From: Sulfuritalea sp.
GTDB lineage: Bacteria > Pseudomonadota > Gammaproteobacteria > Burkholderiales > Rhodocyclaceae
DNA: 64,000 nt
Direction: 5' to 3'
Assembly (NCBI GenBank): GCA_030651305.1
Contig: JAUSCI010000061.1
Span: forward strand, 1-64,000
The translations under genes and the position numbers were made by a program. Under the pieces are notes generated by a model. That model made no database searches. It worked only from the letters and a program-made list of their open reading frames with translations, and was not told where the DNA came from. Position 1 is the first letter of the stretch; the number at the start of each line of letters is the position of its first letter. This document shows positions 32,746 to 42,113 of the stretch, piece by piece.

Positions 32746-34098
32746 ATGTCAATCAACGAAATTCTCGCCACCCTGATGTTCGTCACGTTCATCGGGCTGC
32801 TGTTTACTGGCTTCCCGGTCGCCTGGGTGCTCGGCGGCCTGGCGATCATCTTCACGGCGATCGCCTGGGGCAGCGACGTCCTGTTCGGCATCCCCACCGG
32901 CGTCGACTGGGCCTTCACCAGCGGCATTGTCGACCGCATGTGGGACATCATGAAGAACTGGGTGCTGGTGTCGATCCCCATGTTCGTCTTCATGGGCATC
33001 ATGCTCGACCGCTCCGGCGTCGCCGAGACCATGATGGTCAGCTTCACCAAGCTGTTCGGCCGCCTGCGCGGCGGCATGGCGATCGTGGTGGCGGTGATCG
33101 GCGTGCTGCTCGCCGCCTCGACCGGCATCGTCGGCGCCTCGGTGACGCTGCTGGCACTGCTGGCGCTGCCGCCGATGCTTCGGCTCGGCTACAGCAAGTC
33201 GTTCGCCACCGGCACGGTCGCCGCGGTCGGCACGCTCGGCATCCTGATTCCGCCCTCGATCATGCTGGTGATCATGGCCGATCGGCTTTCGCTGTCCGCC
33301 GGCGACCTGTTCATGGGCGCGATGATCCCCGGCCTGCTGCTGGCCGCGTTGTACATAATCTACATCCTGGTGCATGCCTACCTCGATCCCAAGGTCGCGC
33401 CGGCGCCGGTGGATGTCGAACCATTTACCTGGGGCCTGGTCTGGGAGGTGCTCAAGGCGGCGATGCCGGCATTCCTGCTGATCCTCGCCGTGCTCGGGAC
33501 GATCTTTTTCGGCATCGGAACGCCCACCGAGGCTTCCGGCATCGGCGCGCTGGGCGCAATGGGGCTGGCCTGGCACAACAAGCGGCTGAACTTCACGGTG
33601 CTCAAGGACGCGTCCTACCAGACCTCCAAGACCGTGTGCTTCATCATGGCCATTTTCATCGGCGCCACGGCCTACTCGCTGGTGCTGCGCGGCATGGGCG
33701 GCGACGACCTGATCGAGAAGGGACTCAAGGCGCTGCCCTTCGGCCCGGACGGTGTCGTCATCACCGTGCTGTTCATGGTCTTCATCCTCGGCTTCTTCCT
33801 CGACTGGATCGAGATCACGCTGATCGTCCTGCCGCTGATCGCGCCGGTCATCGAACACTTCGGCTTCAGCCTGGTATGGTTCTGCGTTATCTTCGCCGTG
33901 GTGCTGCAAAGCTCCTTCCTGACACCGCCGGTCGGCTTCTCGCTGTTCTACCTGAAAGGCGTTGCGCCTCCCGAAGTGAAGACCAGGGACATCTACATTG
34001 GCATCATCCCGTACAACATCATGATTTTCATCTGCACGGTCATGGTCTATGTGTGGAAGGACCTGGCGCTGTGGCTGCCGTCGGTGGCCTACCGCTAG
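32746..34098 (+). CDS. dctM: TRAP transporter large permease DctM
   Basis: Ion-coupled transport channel of the TRAP system. The 450-residue protein is strongly hydrophobic with about 12 membrane helices and the family motifs GIVGASVTLLALLALPPMLR (about 125-145), GTLGILIPPSIMLVIMAD (about 160-180) and the C-terminal LTPPVGFSLFYLKGVAPPEV. Sodium-coupled uptake is the usual mode. The 3' end is 28 bp before the second binding-protein gene. Confidence 0.94.
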   Translation: MSINEILATLMFVTFIGLLFTGFPVAWVLGGLAIIFTAIAWGSDVLFGIPTGVDWAFTSGIVDRMWDIMKNWVLVSIPMFVFMGIMLDRSGVAETMMVSFTKLFGRLRGGMAIVVAVIGVLLAASTGIVGASVTLLALLALPPMLRLGYSKSFATGTVAAVGTLGILIPPSIMLVIMADRLSLSAGDLFMGAMIPGLLLAALYIIYILVHAYLDPKVAPAPVDVEPFTWGLVWEVLKAAMPAFLLILAVLGTIFFGIGTPTEASGIGALGAMGLAWHNKRLNFTVLKDASYQTSKTVCFIMAIFIGATAYSLVLRGMGGDDLIEKGLKALPFGPDGVVITVLFMVFILGFFLDWIEITLIVLPLIAPVIEHFGFSLVWFCVIFAVVLQSSFLTPPVGFSLFYLKGVAPPEVKTRDIYIGIIPYNIMIFICTVMVYVWKDLALWLPSVAYR

Positions 34099-34126
34099 GG
34101 CTATCATCTCCCCATCAGGAGGAACA

Positions 34127-35221
34127 ATGGTCATCAAGGCCCTCACCCTTGCCGGCACGGTCGCGGCGATTTCGATGTTCGCCGCAAGCCCGGCCTGCGC
34201 CGCCGCCAAGTACCAGTTCAAGCTGGCGCACGTGATCGCCGCCGGGACGCCGATCGACGTCGCCGCCAGGCGCTTCGCCGACCTGATCAGGGAGCGTACC
34301 AGGGGCGAAGTCGAGATCAAGGTGTTTCCGGCCTCGCAACTGGGCGCCGAGCGCGCGATGATCGAAGGCGTGCAACTCGGCACCATCGAGATGTCCTTCA
34401 CCACCACCGGCGCCATCGGCGGCTTTGCGCCCGAGTTCCAGGTACTCGACCTGCCCTTCCTGTTCCAGAGCTATGAGGCGGCTTATATCTACCTCGACGG
34501 TCCCCAGGGCAGCAATCTGCTGAAGCTGCTCGACCGCAAGGGCATGCACGGCGTGGTCTATCTGGAAAACGGCTGGCGCAACTTCACCACGTCGAAAAAC
34601 CCGATCAAGGGTCCGGGCGACATGAAGGGCCAGAAGATCCGCGTCATGGAAAGCCCGATGTACATGGGCCTGATCAAGACCCTGAGCGCCAGACCGACGC
34701 CAATGGCCTATTCCGAATTGCCCAACGCCCTGCGGCAGAAAGTCATCGACGGCCAGGAAAACCCGTCGGTCAACATCTACTCGGCCAGGATGTACGAATC
34801 GCAACCCTACATGATCAAGGACCAGCATACCTACAACGTGTTCATCTTCAAGGTCAACGGCAAGGTCTGGAAGGCGCTGCCGGACAGTATCCGCAATACC
34901 ATCGAAACCACGGCCGTCGAAGTCCGCGACTTCCAGCGCAAGCTGAACCGTGAAGCCGACGCCACCTTCATCAAGCGCCTCGAAGGCAAGGGCATGCAGG
35001 TCCATGTGCCGAACAAGGAAGAAGTCAAAGCCTGGCAGGAAGCCACCGCCCCGCTGTGGGAAGATGCGAAGAAGATCGCCACGCCCGCCCTGGTCGCCGA
35101 GGCTGCGCAGTTCCGCACCGACTTCGAAGCCGGCAAGTACAAGGCCGAAGAGCAGAAGTACATCGAGAGCTTCAAGAAGATCAACGTGCCGCTTGACGAC
35201 GTGATGAAGAACTTCAAGTAG
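34127..35221 (+). CDS. Second TRAP solute-binding protein, DctP/SiaP class
   Basis: A 364-residue periplasmic protein with a Sec signal peptide (about 1-25, LTLAGTVAAISMFAASPACAA). It belongs to the DctP (TAXI-unrelated) class: KLAHVIAAGTPIDVAARRFADLI, EIKVFPASQLGAERAMIEGVQLG, the conserved KIRVMESPMYMGLIK (Arg for the substrate carboxylate) and QKVIDGQENPSVNIYSARMYE. It differs from the TakP-like protein upstream of dctQM, so one permease may serve two binding proteins with different substrates. AGGAGG precedes the ATG. A strong terminator follows. Confidence 0.9.
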   Translation: MVIKALTLAGTVAAISMFAASPACAAAKYQFKLAHVIAAGTPIDVAARRFADLIRERTRGEVEIKVFPASQLGAERAMIEGVQLGTIEMSFTTTGAIGGFAPEFQVLDLPFLFQSYEAAYIYLDGPQGSNLLKLLDRKGMHGVVYLENGWRNFTTSKNPIKGPGDMKGQKIRVMESPMYMGLIKTLSARPTPMAYSELPNALRQKVIDGQENPSVNIYSARMYESQPYMIKDQHTYNVFIFKVNGKVWKALPDSIRNTIETTAVEVRDFQRKLNREADATFIKRLEGKGMQVHVPNKEEVKAWQEATAPLWEDAKKIATPALVAEAAQFRTDFEAGKYKAEEQKYIESFKKINVPLDDVMKNFK

Positions 35222-35232
35222 CAGCCACAAGC

Positions 35233-35270
35233 AAACACATGGGCCGGCGGCGCGCCGGCCCATGTGTTTT
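35233..35270 (+). terminator. Intrinsic terminator after the TRAP operon
   Basis: A 17-bp stem from 35233-35249 pairing with 35253-35269 (arms contain ACACATGGGCCGGCG and its complement), 3-base loop, ending in TTTT. The perfect pairing makes it the strongest terminator in the window. It separates the TRAP genes from lutA. Confidence 0.85.
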
Positions 35271-35331
35271 CCGGTTTCGCCCGCAGTCGATGTCGCCACA
35301 GAACTTTTTCCACCACTGAAGGAGCAGGGCC

Positions 35332-36135
35332 ATGGAACACCCGCACGGCCTGTCGCGGATTTACCCCGTAAAGCCCGCGGATGTCTATCTGTTCGCCACC
35401 TGCCTGATCGACCAGTTCGCTCCGGAAGCTGGAATGGACACCATCCGCTTGCTCGAGCGTGAAGGCATCACGGTGCATTTTCCCGAAGGGCAAACCTGCT
35501 GTGGCCAGCCGGCCTATACCAGCGGCTATCCTGAAGAGGCGCGCGCCGTCGCCCGCCTCCAGCTCGACCTGTTTCCGCAGCCATGGCCGGTGGTGGTGCC
35601 CTCCGGCTCCTGCGCGGCGATGATGCGCCACCACTATCCGAAGCTCTTCGCCGACGATCCGCCAGTGCTCGCCAAGGCCGAAGAGCTTGCCCAGCGCATC
35701 TTCGAGTTGACCGAGTTCCTGGTCCAGGTCGCCGGTTTCGCGCACCCGGATAGCGGCGAACCCTGCACCGTCGCGTTGCACACTTCCTGCCACGCCCGGC
35801 GTGAAATGGGTTCCCACGAAACCAGCGCCGCCCTGCTCGCCAACCTCGAACACGTTGCCGTCGTCGAGCAGGCGCGGATCGAGGAGTGCTGCGGTTTCGG
35901 CGGCACCTTCGCCATCCGCCACCCCGACATCTCGGAAGCCATCGTCACGGATAAGGTCGCCAGCCTCAAGGACAGCGGCACGCGCCGGGTCGTCAGCGCC
36001 GACTGCGGCTGCCTGTTCAACATCCTCGGCCGCGCCGCGCGCCTCGACGAAATCGCCGGGTCGCCAGCGCCGACTCTTGAAGGAGAGCACATCGCCAGCT
36101 TCCTCTGGCGGCGCACCGGCGGAGCGGAGCAATGA
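35332..36135 (+). CDS. lutA: Lactate utilization protein A (Fe-S oxidoreductase)
   Basis: Subunit of the LutABC (LldEFG) complex for L-lactate oxidation to pyruvate. The 267-residue protein has two CCG domains: ATCLIDQFAPEAG with CCGQPAYTSGYPEEAR (about residues 20-70) and HTSCHARREMG with CCGFGGTFAI (about 145-205). AAGGAG precedes the ATG at 35332. The 3' end overlaps lutC by 4 bp. A copy of the dispersed 14-bp motif encodes PAPT near the C-terminus, in a tail region not strongly conserved in the family. Confidence 0.92.
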   Translation: MEHPHGLSRIYPVKPADVYLFATCLIDQFAPEAGMDTIRLLEREGITVHFPEGQTCCGQPAYTSGYPEEARAVARLQLDLFPQPWPVVVPSGSCAAMMRHHYPKLFADDPPVLAKAEELAQRIFELTEFLVQVAGFAHPDSGEPCTVALHTSCHARREMGSHETSAALLANLEHVAVVEQARIEECCGFGGTFAIRHPDISEAIVTDKVASLKDSGTRRVVSADCGCLFNILGRAARLDEIAGSPAPTLEGEHIASFLWRRTGGAEQ

Positions 36136-36806
36136 GCGCGCGTAAGAACATCCTGGGCCGCCTGCGCCGCGCGCCGGTAGGTGACCCGGCGCCGCTGCCC
36201 GAGCTGGCCGCCTGGCGCGCCAGCCGCCCGCCGATTGCGGACGCCGCCTCCGCACTTGCGTTGTTCCGGGCCAACATCGAGGCGGCCCACGCCGAGGTGC
36301 ATGACACCACGGCGCAGGACTGGCCCGCCCTGCTGGCCCGCCTGGCCGCCGCCAAGGGCGTGCACACCCTGCTCTTCGGACCGACCAGCCTGCATGGAGC
36401 GCAGTTGGCCGCGAGCAAGCCGGCCGGCGTGCAGCTGGTGCCCTACGACCGCCCTGTTGAAAAGTGGCGCGACCAGCTCTTCGACGAAATCGACGCCTCG
36501 ATCACCGGCGCCGTCAGCGCCATCGCCGACACCGGCAGCCTGATCCTGTGGCCCGACGCCAACGAGCCACGGCTCATGTCGCTGGTGCCGGCTATCCATT
36601 TCGTTCTGCTCGATGCGCAGCGGATTCATATCGACCTGCATGCCGCGATGAGCGCCGAGGCCTGGGCGACGCGCATGCCGACCAATGCCCTGGTGATCTC
36701 CGGGCCGTCCAAGACCGCCGACATCCAGCAAACGCTGGCCTACGGCGCACATGGCCCGCGCGAGCTGATCGTCCTGCTCCGCCATGCGAACGGAGGCCAG
36801 CCATGA
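36132..36806 (+). CDS. lutC: Lactate utilization protein C (LUD domain)
   Basis: LUD-domain subunit of the L-lactate dehydrogenase complex. The 224-residue protein shows the N-terminal MSARKNILGRLRRAP and the C-terminal LUD signatures ITGAVSAIADTGSLIL (about 138-153), PAIHFVLL and ISGPSKTADIQQTLAYGAHGPRELIVLL. It overlaps both neighbours by 4 bp (lutA and lutB), giving tight translational coupling. Gene order here is A-C-B rather than the Bacillus order A-B-C. Confidence 0.92.
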   Translation: MSARKNILGRLRRAPVGDPAPLPELAAWRASRPPIADAASALALFRANIEAAHAEVHDTTAQDWPALLARLAAAKGVHTLLFGPTSLHGAQLAASKPAGVQLVPYDRPVEKWRDQLFDEIDASITGAVSAIADTGSLILWPDANEPRLMSLVPAIHFVLLDAQRIHIDLHAAMSAEAWATRMPTNALVISGPSKTADIQQTLAYGAHGPRELIVLLRHANGGQP

Positions 36807-38236
36807 GCCAGCCCGTGCATTTCCATGCCGCCGCCGACTTCGCCGACCGCAGCCTTGCCGCCGTCAATGATGCCGGCCTGCGCCGCAACTTCCGTAGCGC
36901 CATGGATTACTTGCAGACCAAGCGCCGCGCCCAGTTCACCGATGACGGCGAACTGGAGCTGCTGCGCGACCTCGGCCAAGCCATCCGCCGCCACGCCCTG
37001 GCCAACCTGCCGGATTTGCTGGAGCAGCTCGAAGCGCGACTCACCGCCAACGGCGTAGTGGTGCACTGGGCCGAGACACCGGCCGCAGCCAATGCCGTCG
37101 TGCTAGAGATTGCCGCTCGCACGGACGCCAAACGCTTCGTCAAGGGCAAGTCGATGGTCAGCGAGGAAGTCGGCCTCAACCACGCGCTGGAAGCCGCCGG
37201 CATCGAAGCGCTGGAAACAGACATGGGCGAATACATCGTCCAGCTCGCCGGCGAGGCGCCCTCGCACATCATCATGCCGGCGATCCACAAGACCAGGCAG
37301 CAGATAGGCGAGCTGTTCGCCGCGCGGCTGCCCGGCGTCGCCTACACCGAGAACGTCGATGCGCTGATCAGCATCGGCCGCGAGGTGCTGCGCCGCAAGT
37401 TCGCCGAGGCCGACATCGGCATCTCCGGCGTCAATTTTGCGGTCGCCGAAACCGGCACGCTGTTCCTGGTCGAGAATGAAGGCAACGGCCGCATGTGCAC
37501 CACGGTGCCACGCATCCACATCGCCATCACCGGCATCGAGAAGGTCGTCGCCAAGCTGGAGCACGTCGCCGCGCTGAACAGCCTGCTGCCGCGCTCGGCC
37601 ACCGGGCAGGCGGTCGAGACCTACCAGAACTTCATCACCGGGCCGCGCCAGGCAGACGAATTGGACGGGCCGGATGAAGTGCACCTGATCCTGCTCGACA
37701 ACGGCCGCAGCCAAGCCTATGCCGACCTGCAACTGCGCGCCACGCTGCAATGCATCCGCTGCGGCGCCTGCATGAACCACTGCCCGGTGTATGCGCGCAT
37801 CGGCGGCCACGCCTACGGCACCACCTATCCCGGCCCGATCGGCGCCATCATCTCGCCCCACCTGCTGGGGCTCGACGCCGCCTATCCGCTGGTTTTCGCC
37901 TCGACCCTGTGCCACGCCTGCGTCGAGGTCTGCCCGGTGCGGATTCCGATCACCGATATCCTGATCCGCCTGCGCAACGAAGCCCAGGCGCGGCCGGGCA
38001 GCGCCGACGCCACCTTGCGCGGCAGCGGCGCCGGCCGCAAGACACTGGTCAGCACGATCTGGCGCGCCTGGTCGCTGGTCTATAGCCGCCTCCGACTGTA
38101 TCGCCTGACCTCCTGGTTCATGAGCCGTGGCCGCGCCCTGTCGCCGATCGAACAAGGGGCATGGACGCGCAGCCGCACGCCGCTGGTACCGGCGCCGAAG
38201 CGCCTGCGCGACCTGATCAAAGAACGCGGCAAGTGA
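36803..38236 (+). CDS. lutB: Lactate utilization protein B (Fe-S, LUD domain)
   Basis: Large iron-sulfur subunit of LutABC. The 477-residue protein has an N-terminal LUD domain (about 70-300, with KGKSMVSEEVGLNHALEAAG and ISGVNFAVAETGTLFLVENE), two 4Fe-4S motifs CIRCGACMNHCP (about 316-327) and CHACVEVCP (about 370-378), and a C-terminal DUF3390 tail. The ATG at 36803 overlaps the lutC stop; a longer frame upstream is only read-through of lutC. Its stop overlaps the GTG start of the next gene. Confidence 0.94.
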   Translation: MSQPVHFHAAADFADRSLAAVNDAGLRRNFRSAMDYLQTKRRAQFTDDGELELLRDLGQAIRRHALANLPDLLEQLEARLTANGVVVHWAETPAAANAVVLEIAARTDAKRFVKGKSMVSEEVGLNHALEAAGIEALETDMGEYIVQLAGEAPSHIIMPAIHKTRQQIGELFAARLPGVAYTENVDALISIGREVLRRKFAEADIGISGVNFAVAETGTLFLVENEGNGRMCTTVPRIHIAITGIEKVVAKLEHVAALNSLLPRSATGQAVETYQNFITGPRQADELDGPDEVHLILLDNGRSQAYADLQLRATLQCIRCGACMNHCPVYARIGGHAYGTTYPGPIGAIISPHLLGLDAAYPLVFASTLCHACVEVCPVRIPITDILIRLRNEAQARPGSADATLRGSGAGRKTLVSTIWRAWSLVYSRLRLYRLTSWFMSRGRALSPIEQGAWTRSRTPLVPAPKRLRDLIKERGK

Positions 38237-41010
38237 GCGACCTGATCCGGGCGCTATCCCGCATCCTGCCGCCGCGCCAGGTCATCACCGACCAGCTGCG
38301 GCGTCTGGCCTACGGCACCGATGCCAGCTTCTACCGGATGATCCCGGAGGTCGTCGCCGTGATCGAATCCGAGGAGGAGGTTCAGGCCCTGCTGCAGGCG
38401 GCGCGCGCCCATCGCCGCCCGGTGACCTTCCGCGCCGCCGGTACCAGCCTCTCCGGCCAGGCCGTCACCGACGGCGTGCTGGCGCTGATCGGGGAAGGTT
38501 TTGCCACCTGCGAAATCGGCCCCGATGCCGCCACGGTGCGCGTCGGCCCCGGCATCATCGGCGGCGAGGTGAATTACCGTCTCGCCCCGCTGGGGCGCAA
38601 GATCGGCCCCGACCCGGCCTCGATCAACGCCTGCAAGATCGGCGGCATCGCCGCCAACAATGCTTCCGGCATGTGCTGCGGCACGGCGCAGAACAGCTAC
38701 CGCACGCTGGCCGGAATGCGCGTGGTGCTCGCCGACGGCGCCATCCTCGATACCGAGGACCCGTTCAGCGTTGCCGCGTTCCGCCAGAGCCACGCTGCGC
38801 TGGTGGACGAGCTGGGGCGCCTTGGCGCCGCCACCCGTGCCGATGAAACGCTGGCCGCCCGCATCCGCCACAAGTACAAGATCAAGAACACCACCGGCTA
38901 CAGCCTCAACGCCCTGGTCGACTTCGAAGACCCGATCGACATCCTCGCCCACCTGATGATCGGCTCGGAGGGCACGCTGGGCTTCATCTCGCGCATCACC
39001 TATCGCACCGTCGTCGAGGATCCCTGCAAGGCCAGCGCCCTGGTGTTCTTTCCCACCATCGAATCTGCCTGCGAAGCGGTGATCCGCCTCAAACCCGAAC
39101 CGGTATCCGCAGTCGAACTGCTCGACCGCCCGGCCCTGCGCTCGGTCGAATGCAAACCGGGCCTGCCGCCGGTGATCCGCACGCTCGACGACGACGCGGC
39201 GGCCCTGCTGATCGAGGTCCGTGCCGAAACGGCATCTGTCCTGCAGCAGCGAATGGATGCCGCGCTCGGTGCGCTGGCGGGGATTGCCACAGTCGATGCC
39301 CCGGTCTTTTCCACCGATCCCGCCACCTGCGAGATGTACTGGAAGGTGCGCAAAGGCACCTTCCCCTCGGTCGGCGCCATGCGCCGCACCGGCACCACGG
39401 TGATCATCGAGGATGTCGCCTTCCCCATCGAATCACTGGCGGCCGCCACCCTCGATCTGCAGGCGCTGCTGCAACAACACGGCTACCGCGAGGCGATCAT
39501 TTTCGGTCATGCCCTGGAAGGCAACCTGCACTTCGTGTTCACCCAGGATTTCGGCGATGCCGCCGAGGTGGAGCGCTACGCCCGCTTCGTCGATGACATT
39601 TGCAAGCTGGTGGTCAACACCTACGATGGCTCGCTCAAGGCGGAACACGGCACCGGCCGCAACATGGCGCCCTTCGTCGAAATGGAGTGGGGGCGCCAGG
39701 CCACGGACTTGATGCGCCGGATCAAACAGCTCTTCGATGCGGAAAACCTGCTCAACCCCGGCGTCATCCTCAATGACGATCCGCAGGCCCACCTCAAGCA
39801 CCTCAAGCCGATGCCGGCCGCCGAGGACATTGTCGACCGTTGCATCGAATGCGGCTTCTGCGAGCCGCTGTGCCCGTCGCACCGGCTGACGCTCTCGCCA
39901 CGCCAGCGCATCGTCAGCTGGCGCGAATTGTCGCGCCGCGCCGCGACCGGCGAGGATGCCGGCGACGTCGGCCGCGACTTTGCCTACTACGGCCTCGACA
40001 CCTGCGCCGGCTGCGGCCTGTGTTCCACCGCCTGCCCGGTCGGCATCGACACCGGCGAACTGACGCGCCGCCTGCGCGGTCGGGGCCTGGGCACTGCCGC
40101 GCAAAAAGCCGGCAACTGGACGGTGGATAATTTCGGCAAGGTGGCGACCGCATCGCGGCTGGGCCTGGCCGTCGGCCATGTCGTTTCCAGCGTGGTCGGC
40201 GACGGCCTCGTCGGCCGCCTATCCGGTGGCGCATGGAAGCGCGGCATGCCGCAGGCCGGCAAGGCGCCGGCGCAGAGAGTCGGCGCTGGCGACACGGTGG
40301 TTTACTTCCCGGCCTGTGGCGGTCGCATATTCGGCGCCAACACAGCGGACGAGGCCACGCTGCCCGAAGTCATCATGGAACTGCTGACGCGCGCCGGTTA
40401 TGCGCCGCGCCTGCCGCAAGGCTTCGACAAACTCTGCTGCGGCCAGATGCTGGCCAGCAAGGGCATGGCCGAGGAGGCCAAGCAAATGGCCAATGCCGTT
40501 ACCGAGGCGTTATTGAAAGCGGCCGACGACGGCAATGGCGGCTTCCATCCAGTCATCATGGACGCCAGCACCTGCTCGGTGCGCATGCAAAAACACCTTG
40601 CCGGTCGGCTGCCGCTGCATGACTTTCACGAGTTCGCCCACGACGCGCTGCTGCCGCGCCTGCGGGTTAGCCGCAAGCCCGGCCCCATCGCGCTGCACAT
40701 CAATTGCAGCGTGCGCCGCGCCGCCTCGGACGAAACCCTGCGCCGGGTGATGGCGGCCTGCGCCGATGAAGTCGTCGAACCCGCCGGCGTTACCTGCTGC
40801 GGCTTCGCCGGCGACCGCGGCTTCGTCGTGCCGGAGCTCAATGTGCACGCCCTGCGCAAGGTGCACGAAGCCCTGCCGGCGAACTGTCGCGAGGGGATAT
40901 CGACCAACCGCACCTGCGAGATCGGCCTCACCGCCGAAACCGGGCGGCCCTACCGCTCCATCGCCTATCTGCTCGAAGAGTGCAGCCGCAGCCAAGAGAC
41001 GGGCTGCTGA
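38233..41010 (+). CDS. dld: FAD/Fe-S D-lactate dehydrogenase (Dld-II type)
   Basis: A 925-residue flavoprotein probably oxidising D-lactate and feeding electrons to the quinone pool. The FAD-binding PCMH domain (about 38-270) has FRAAGTSLSGQAVTDGVL and GSEGTLGFISRITYR; the FAD-linked oxidase C domain (about 275-520) has KAEHGTGRNMAPFVEMEWG; two 4Fe-4S motifs CIECGFCEPLCPS (about 537-549) and CAGCGLCSTACP (about 592-603); and CCG segments LCCGQML and TCCGFAGDRG. The length and order match the Shewanella Dld-II class. The GTG at 38233 overlaps the lutB stop; no better start is seen. Substrate D-lactate is inferred from family and neighbours; 2-hydroxyglutarate is an alternative. Confidence 0.88.
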   Translation: MSDLIRALSRILPPRQVITDQLRRLAYGTDASFYRMIPEVVAVIESEEEVQALLQAARAHRRPVTFRAAGTSLSGQAVTDGVLALIGEGFATCEIGPDAATVRVGPGIIGGEVNYRLAPLGRKIGPDPASINACKIGGIAANNASGMCCGTAQNSYRTLAGMRVVLADGAILDTEDPFSVAAFRQSHAALVDELGRLGAATRADETLAARIRHKYKIKNTTGYSLNALVDFEDPIDILAHLMIGSEGTLGFISRITYRTVVEDPCKASALVFFPTIESACEAVIRLKPEPVSAVELLDRPALRSVECKPGLPPVIRTLDDDAAALLIEVRAETASVLQQRMDAALGALAGIATVDAPVFSTDPATCEMYWKVRKGTFPSVGAMRRTGTTVIIEDVAFPIESLAAATLDLQALLQQHGYREAIIFGHALEGNLHFVFTQDFGDAAEVERYARFVDDICKLVVNTYDGSLKAEHGTGRNMAPFVEMEWGRQATDLMRRIKQLFDAENLLNPGVILNDDPQAHLKHLKPMPAAEDIVDRCIECGFCEPLCPSHRLTLSPRQRIVSWRELSRRAATGEDAGDVGRDFAYYGLDTCAGCGLCSTACPVGIDTGELTRRLRGRGLGTAAQKAGNWTVDNFGKVATASRLGLAVGHVVSSVVGDGLVGRLSGGAWKRGMPQAGKAPAQRVGAGDTVVYFPACGGRIFGANTADEATLPEVIMELLTRAGYAPRLPQGFDKLCCGQMLASKGMAEEAKQMANAVTEALLKAADDGNGGFHPVIMDASTCSVRMQKHLAGRLPLHDFHEFAHDALLPRLRVSRKPGPIALHINCSVRRAASDETLRRVMAACADEVVEPAGVTCCGFAGDRGFVVPELNVHALRKVHEALPANCREGISTNRTCEIGLTAETGRPYRSIAYLLEECSRSQETGC

Positions 41011-41042
41011 GGACCAGGCTTGCCGGACTGCAAACCTTTAGC

Positions 41043-41109
41043 CACAGAGGTCACAGAGGTCACAGAGAGAAGACCAAGTGGCGCCTTGCCTTTCTCTGTG
41101 ACCTCTGTG
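41043..41109. repeat. Inverted CACAGAGGTCACAGAG repeat
   Basis: Left side holds two overlapping copies of CACAGAGGTCACAGAG (41043-41058 and 41052-41067, a 9-bp tandem unit); the right arm at 41094-41109 is its exact complement. Loop of about 26-35 bases. This kind of element is common between genes in betaproteobacteria and could fold into a bidirectional terminator for dld and the small gene below. Confidence 0.75.
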
Positions 41110-41138
41110 TCTTGAATTGCGGTTATTGACTCGACCGC

Positions 41139-41291
41139 TCAGGTGTCGGCGCTGCGACGCTGCAATGCGGCCTTCTGTCGCGCCCGGCTGGCGCGCTTGT
41201 CCTTGCGTTGATGCGCGCCGCCCTTTTTCAGCAGCGGATCGAGCGCCAGCGGATTGCGCGGCTTGATCAGCCTCAGCTTGGCTCGCTTCAT
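41139..41291 (-). CDS. Small basic protein (50 residues) downstream of bioC
   Basis: A 50-residue Lys/Arg-rich ORF, MKRAKLRLIKPRNPLALDPL with tail RRSADT, whose ATG overlaps the bioC stop (ATGA). Its composition (14 or more basic residues) and short length suggest a nucleic-acid-binding or ribosome-associated role, but no domain is recognised. The tight coupling to bioC and an intact reading frame favour a real gene. Confidence 0.55.
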   Translation of the reverse strand: MKRAKLRLIKPRNPLALDPLLKKGGAHQRKDKRASRARQKAALQRRSADT

Positions 41292-42106
41292 CGCGGATGG
41301 AACTTCACCACCGTACGCCCGTCGGCAATCTGCCTCGGCTCGGGTTTCCAGGCGTGGCCATGGACGATTTCAAACGTGGCTCGCAGGCGGCCGTCGGCAT
41401 CCCGTGGCCAGGCCTTGAACAGACGTTGCCAGTCGCGCCAGCCCTGCCGGCCGAGCAATGCGTCGCGCACCCCGAGGTGACGCTGGTCGGCGAGGAAGGC
41501 GCGCGGCGCGGCATAGGTCAGCGTGATGAGCTCCATATCCATCACCGGATCGGCAAAGCCGGCGGCGACCAGCATGTCGCCCAGATCGTGCATGTCGAGG
41601 AAGCGCTTCGCCGTATCACCAGCGCCGACTCTTGCACTGGCATCGCGCAACTCCTTGAGGGTATCGGGGCCGAGTGTGGCGAAGCTGAGCAGGCCGCCGA
41701 CTTCGAGCACGCGGTGCAATTCGCGCAAGGCCGGCAGCGGATCATCCAGCCAGTGCAGCACGAGATTCGACCAGACCAGACCCAAGGTATTGGCGGCCAG
41801 CGGCAAGGCGCGCACATCGGCATTGAGCAGGCGCGGCCCGCGCCCAATCAGGCGCTGCAAACGCGAACCGCGACCGCGGACGGCGCGCAACATGGGCAAC
41901 GCGAAATCAACGGCCAGAGGGAAAGCCTTCGCATAGCGTTTGTGCAGTTCGCGAATACCATCGCCGGTGGCACAGCCGATGTCGGCGACGCGCTGCGGAG
42001 ATATCTTTACCAGGTCCAGCCGCGCAGCCATGCGAGTACCCACTTCGCGGGCAAGGACCGCGGCTGAGTCATAGGACTCGGCGGCAGCCGCGAAGTCGCT
42101 GCGCAT
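41288..42106 (-). CDS. bioC: Malonyl-ACP O-methyltransferase
   Basis: SAM-dependent enzyme that methylates malonyl-ACP to prime the pimelate branch of biotin synthesis. The 272-residue protein has the SAM-binding motif VADIGCATGDGIREL (about residues 40-54), VDFALPMLRAVR, and NLVLHWLDDPLPALRELHRVL typical of class I methyltransferases. It lies 7 bp after bioB. The dispersed 14-bp motif (one mismatch) encodes RVGAGDT at about 159-165. Confidence 0.88.
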   Translation of the reverse strand: MRSDFAAAAESYDSAAVLAREVGTRMAARLDLVKISPQRVADIGCATGDGIRELHKRYAKAFPLAVDFALPMLRAVRGRGSRLQRLIGRGPRLLNADVRALPLAANTLGLVWSNLVLHWLDDPLPALRELHRVLEVGGLLSFATLGPDTLKELRDASARVGAGDTAKRFLDMHDLGDMLVAAGFADPVMDMELITLTYAAPRAFLADQRHLGVRDALLGRQGWRDWQRLFKAWPRDADGRLRATFEIVHGHAWKPEPRQIADGRTVVKFHPR

Positions 42107-42113
42107 GATGGAC

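Noticed and set aside
32749-34416. Minus-strand 555-codon frame opposite dctM
   Set aside because: Antisense of an obvious 12-helix permease; composition is dominated by Asp, His, Gln and Arg as expected from complementing hydrophobic codons.
41043-41109. Possible small CRISPR-like array from the CACAGAGGT repeats
   Set aside because: The units are contiguous 9-mers without spacers and form one inverted repeat; no cas genes apart from the Cas4-like domain in the unrelated fusion.
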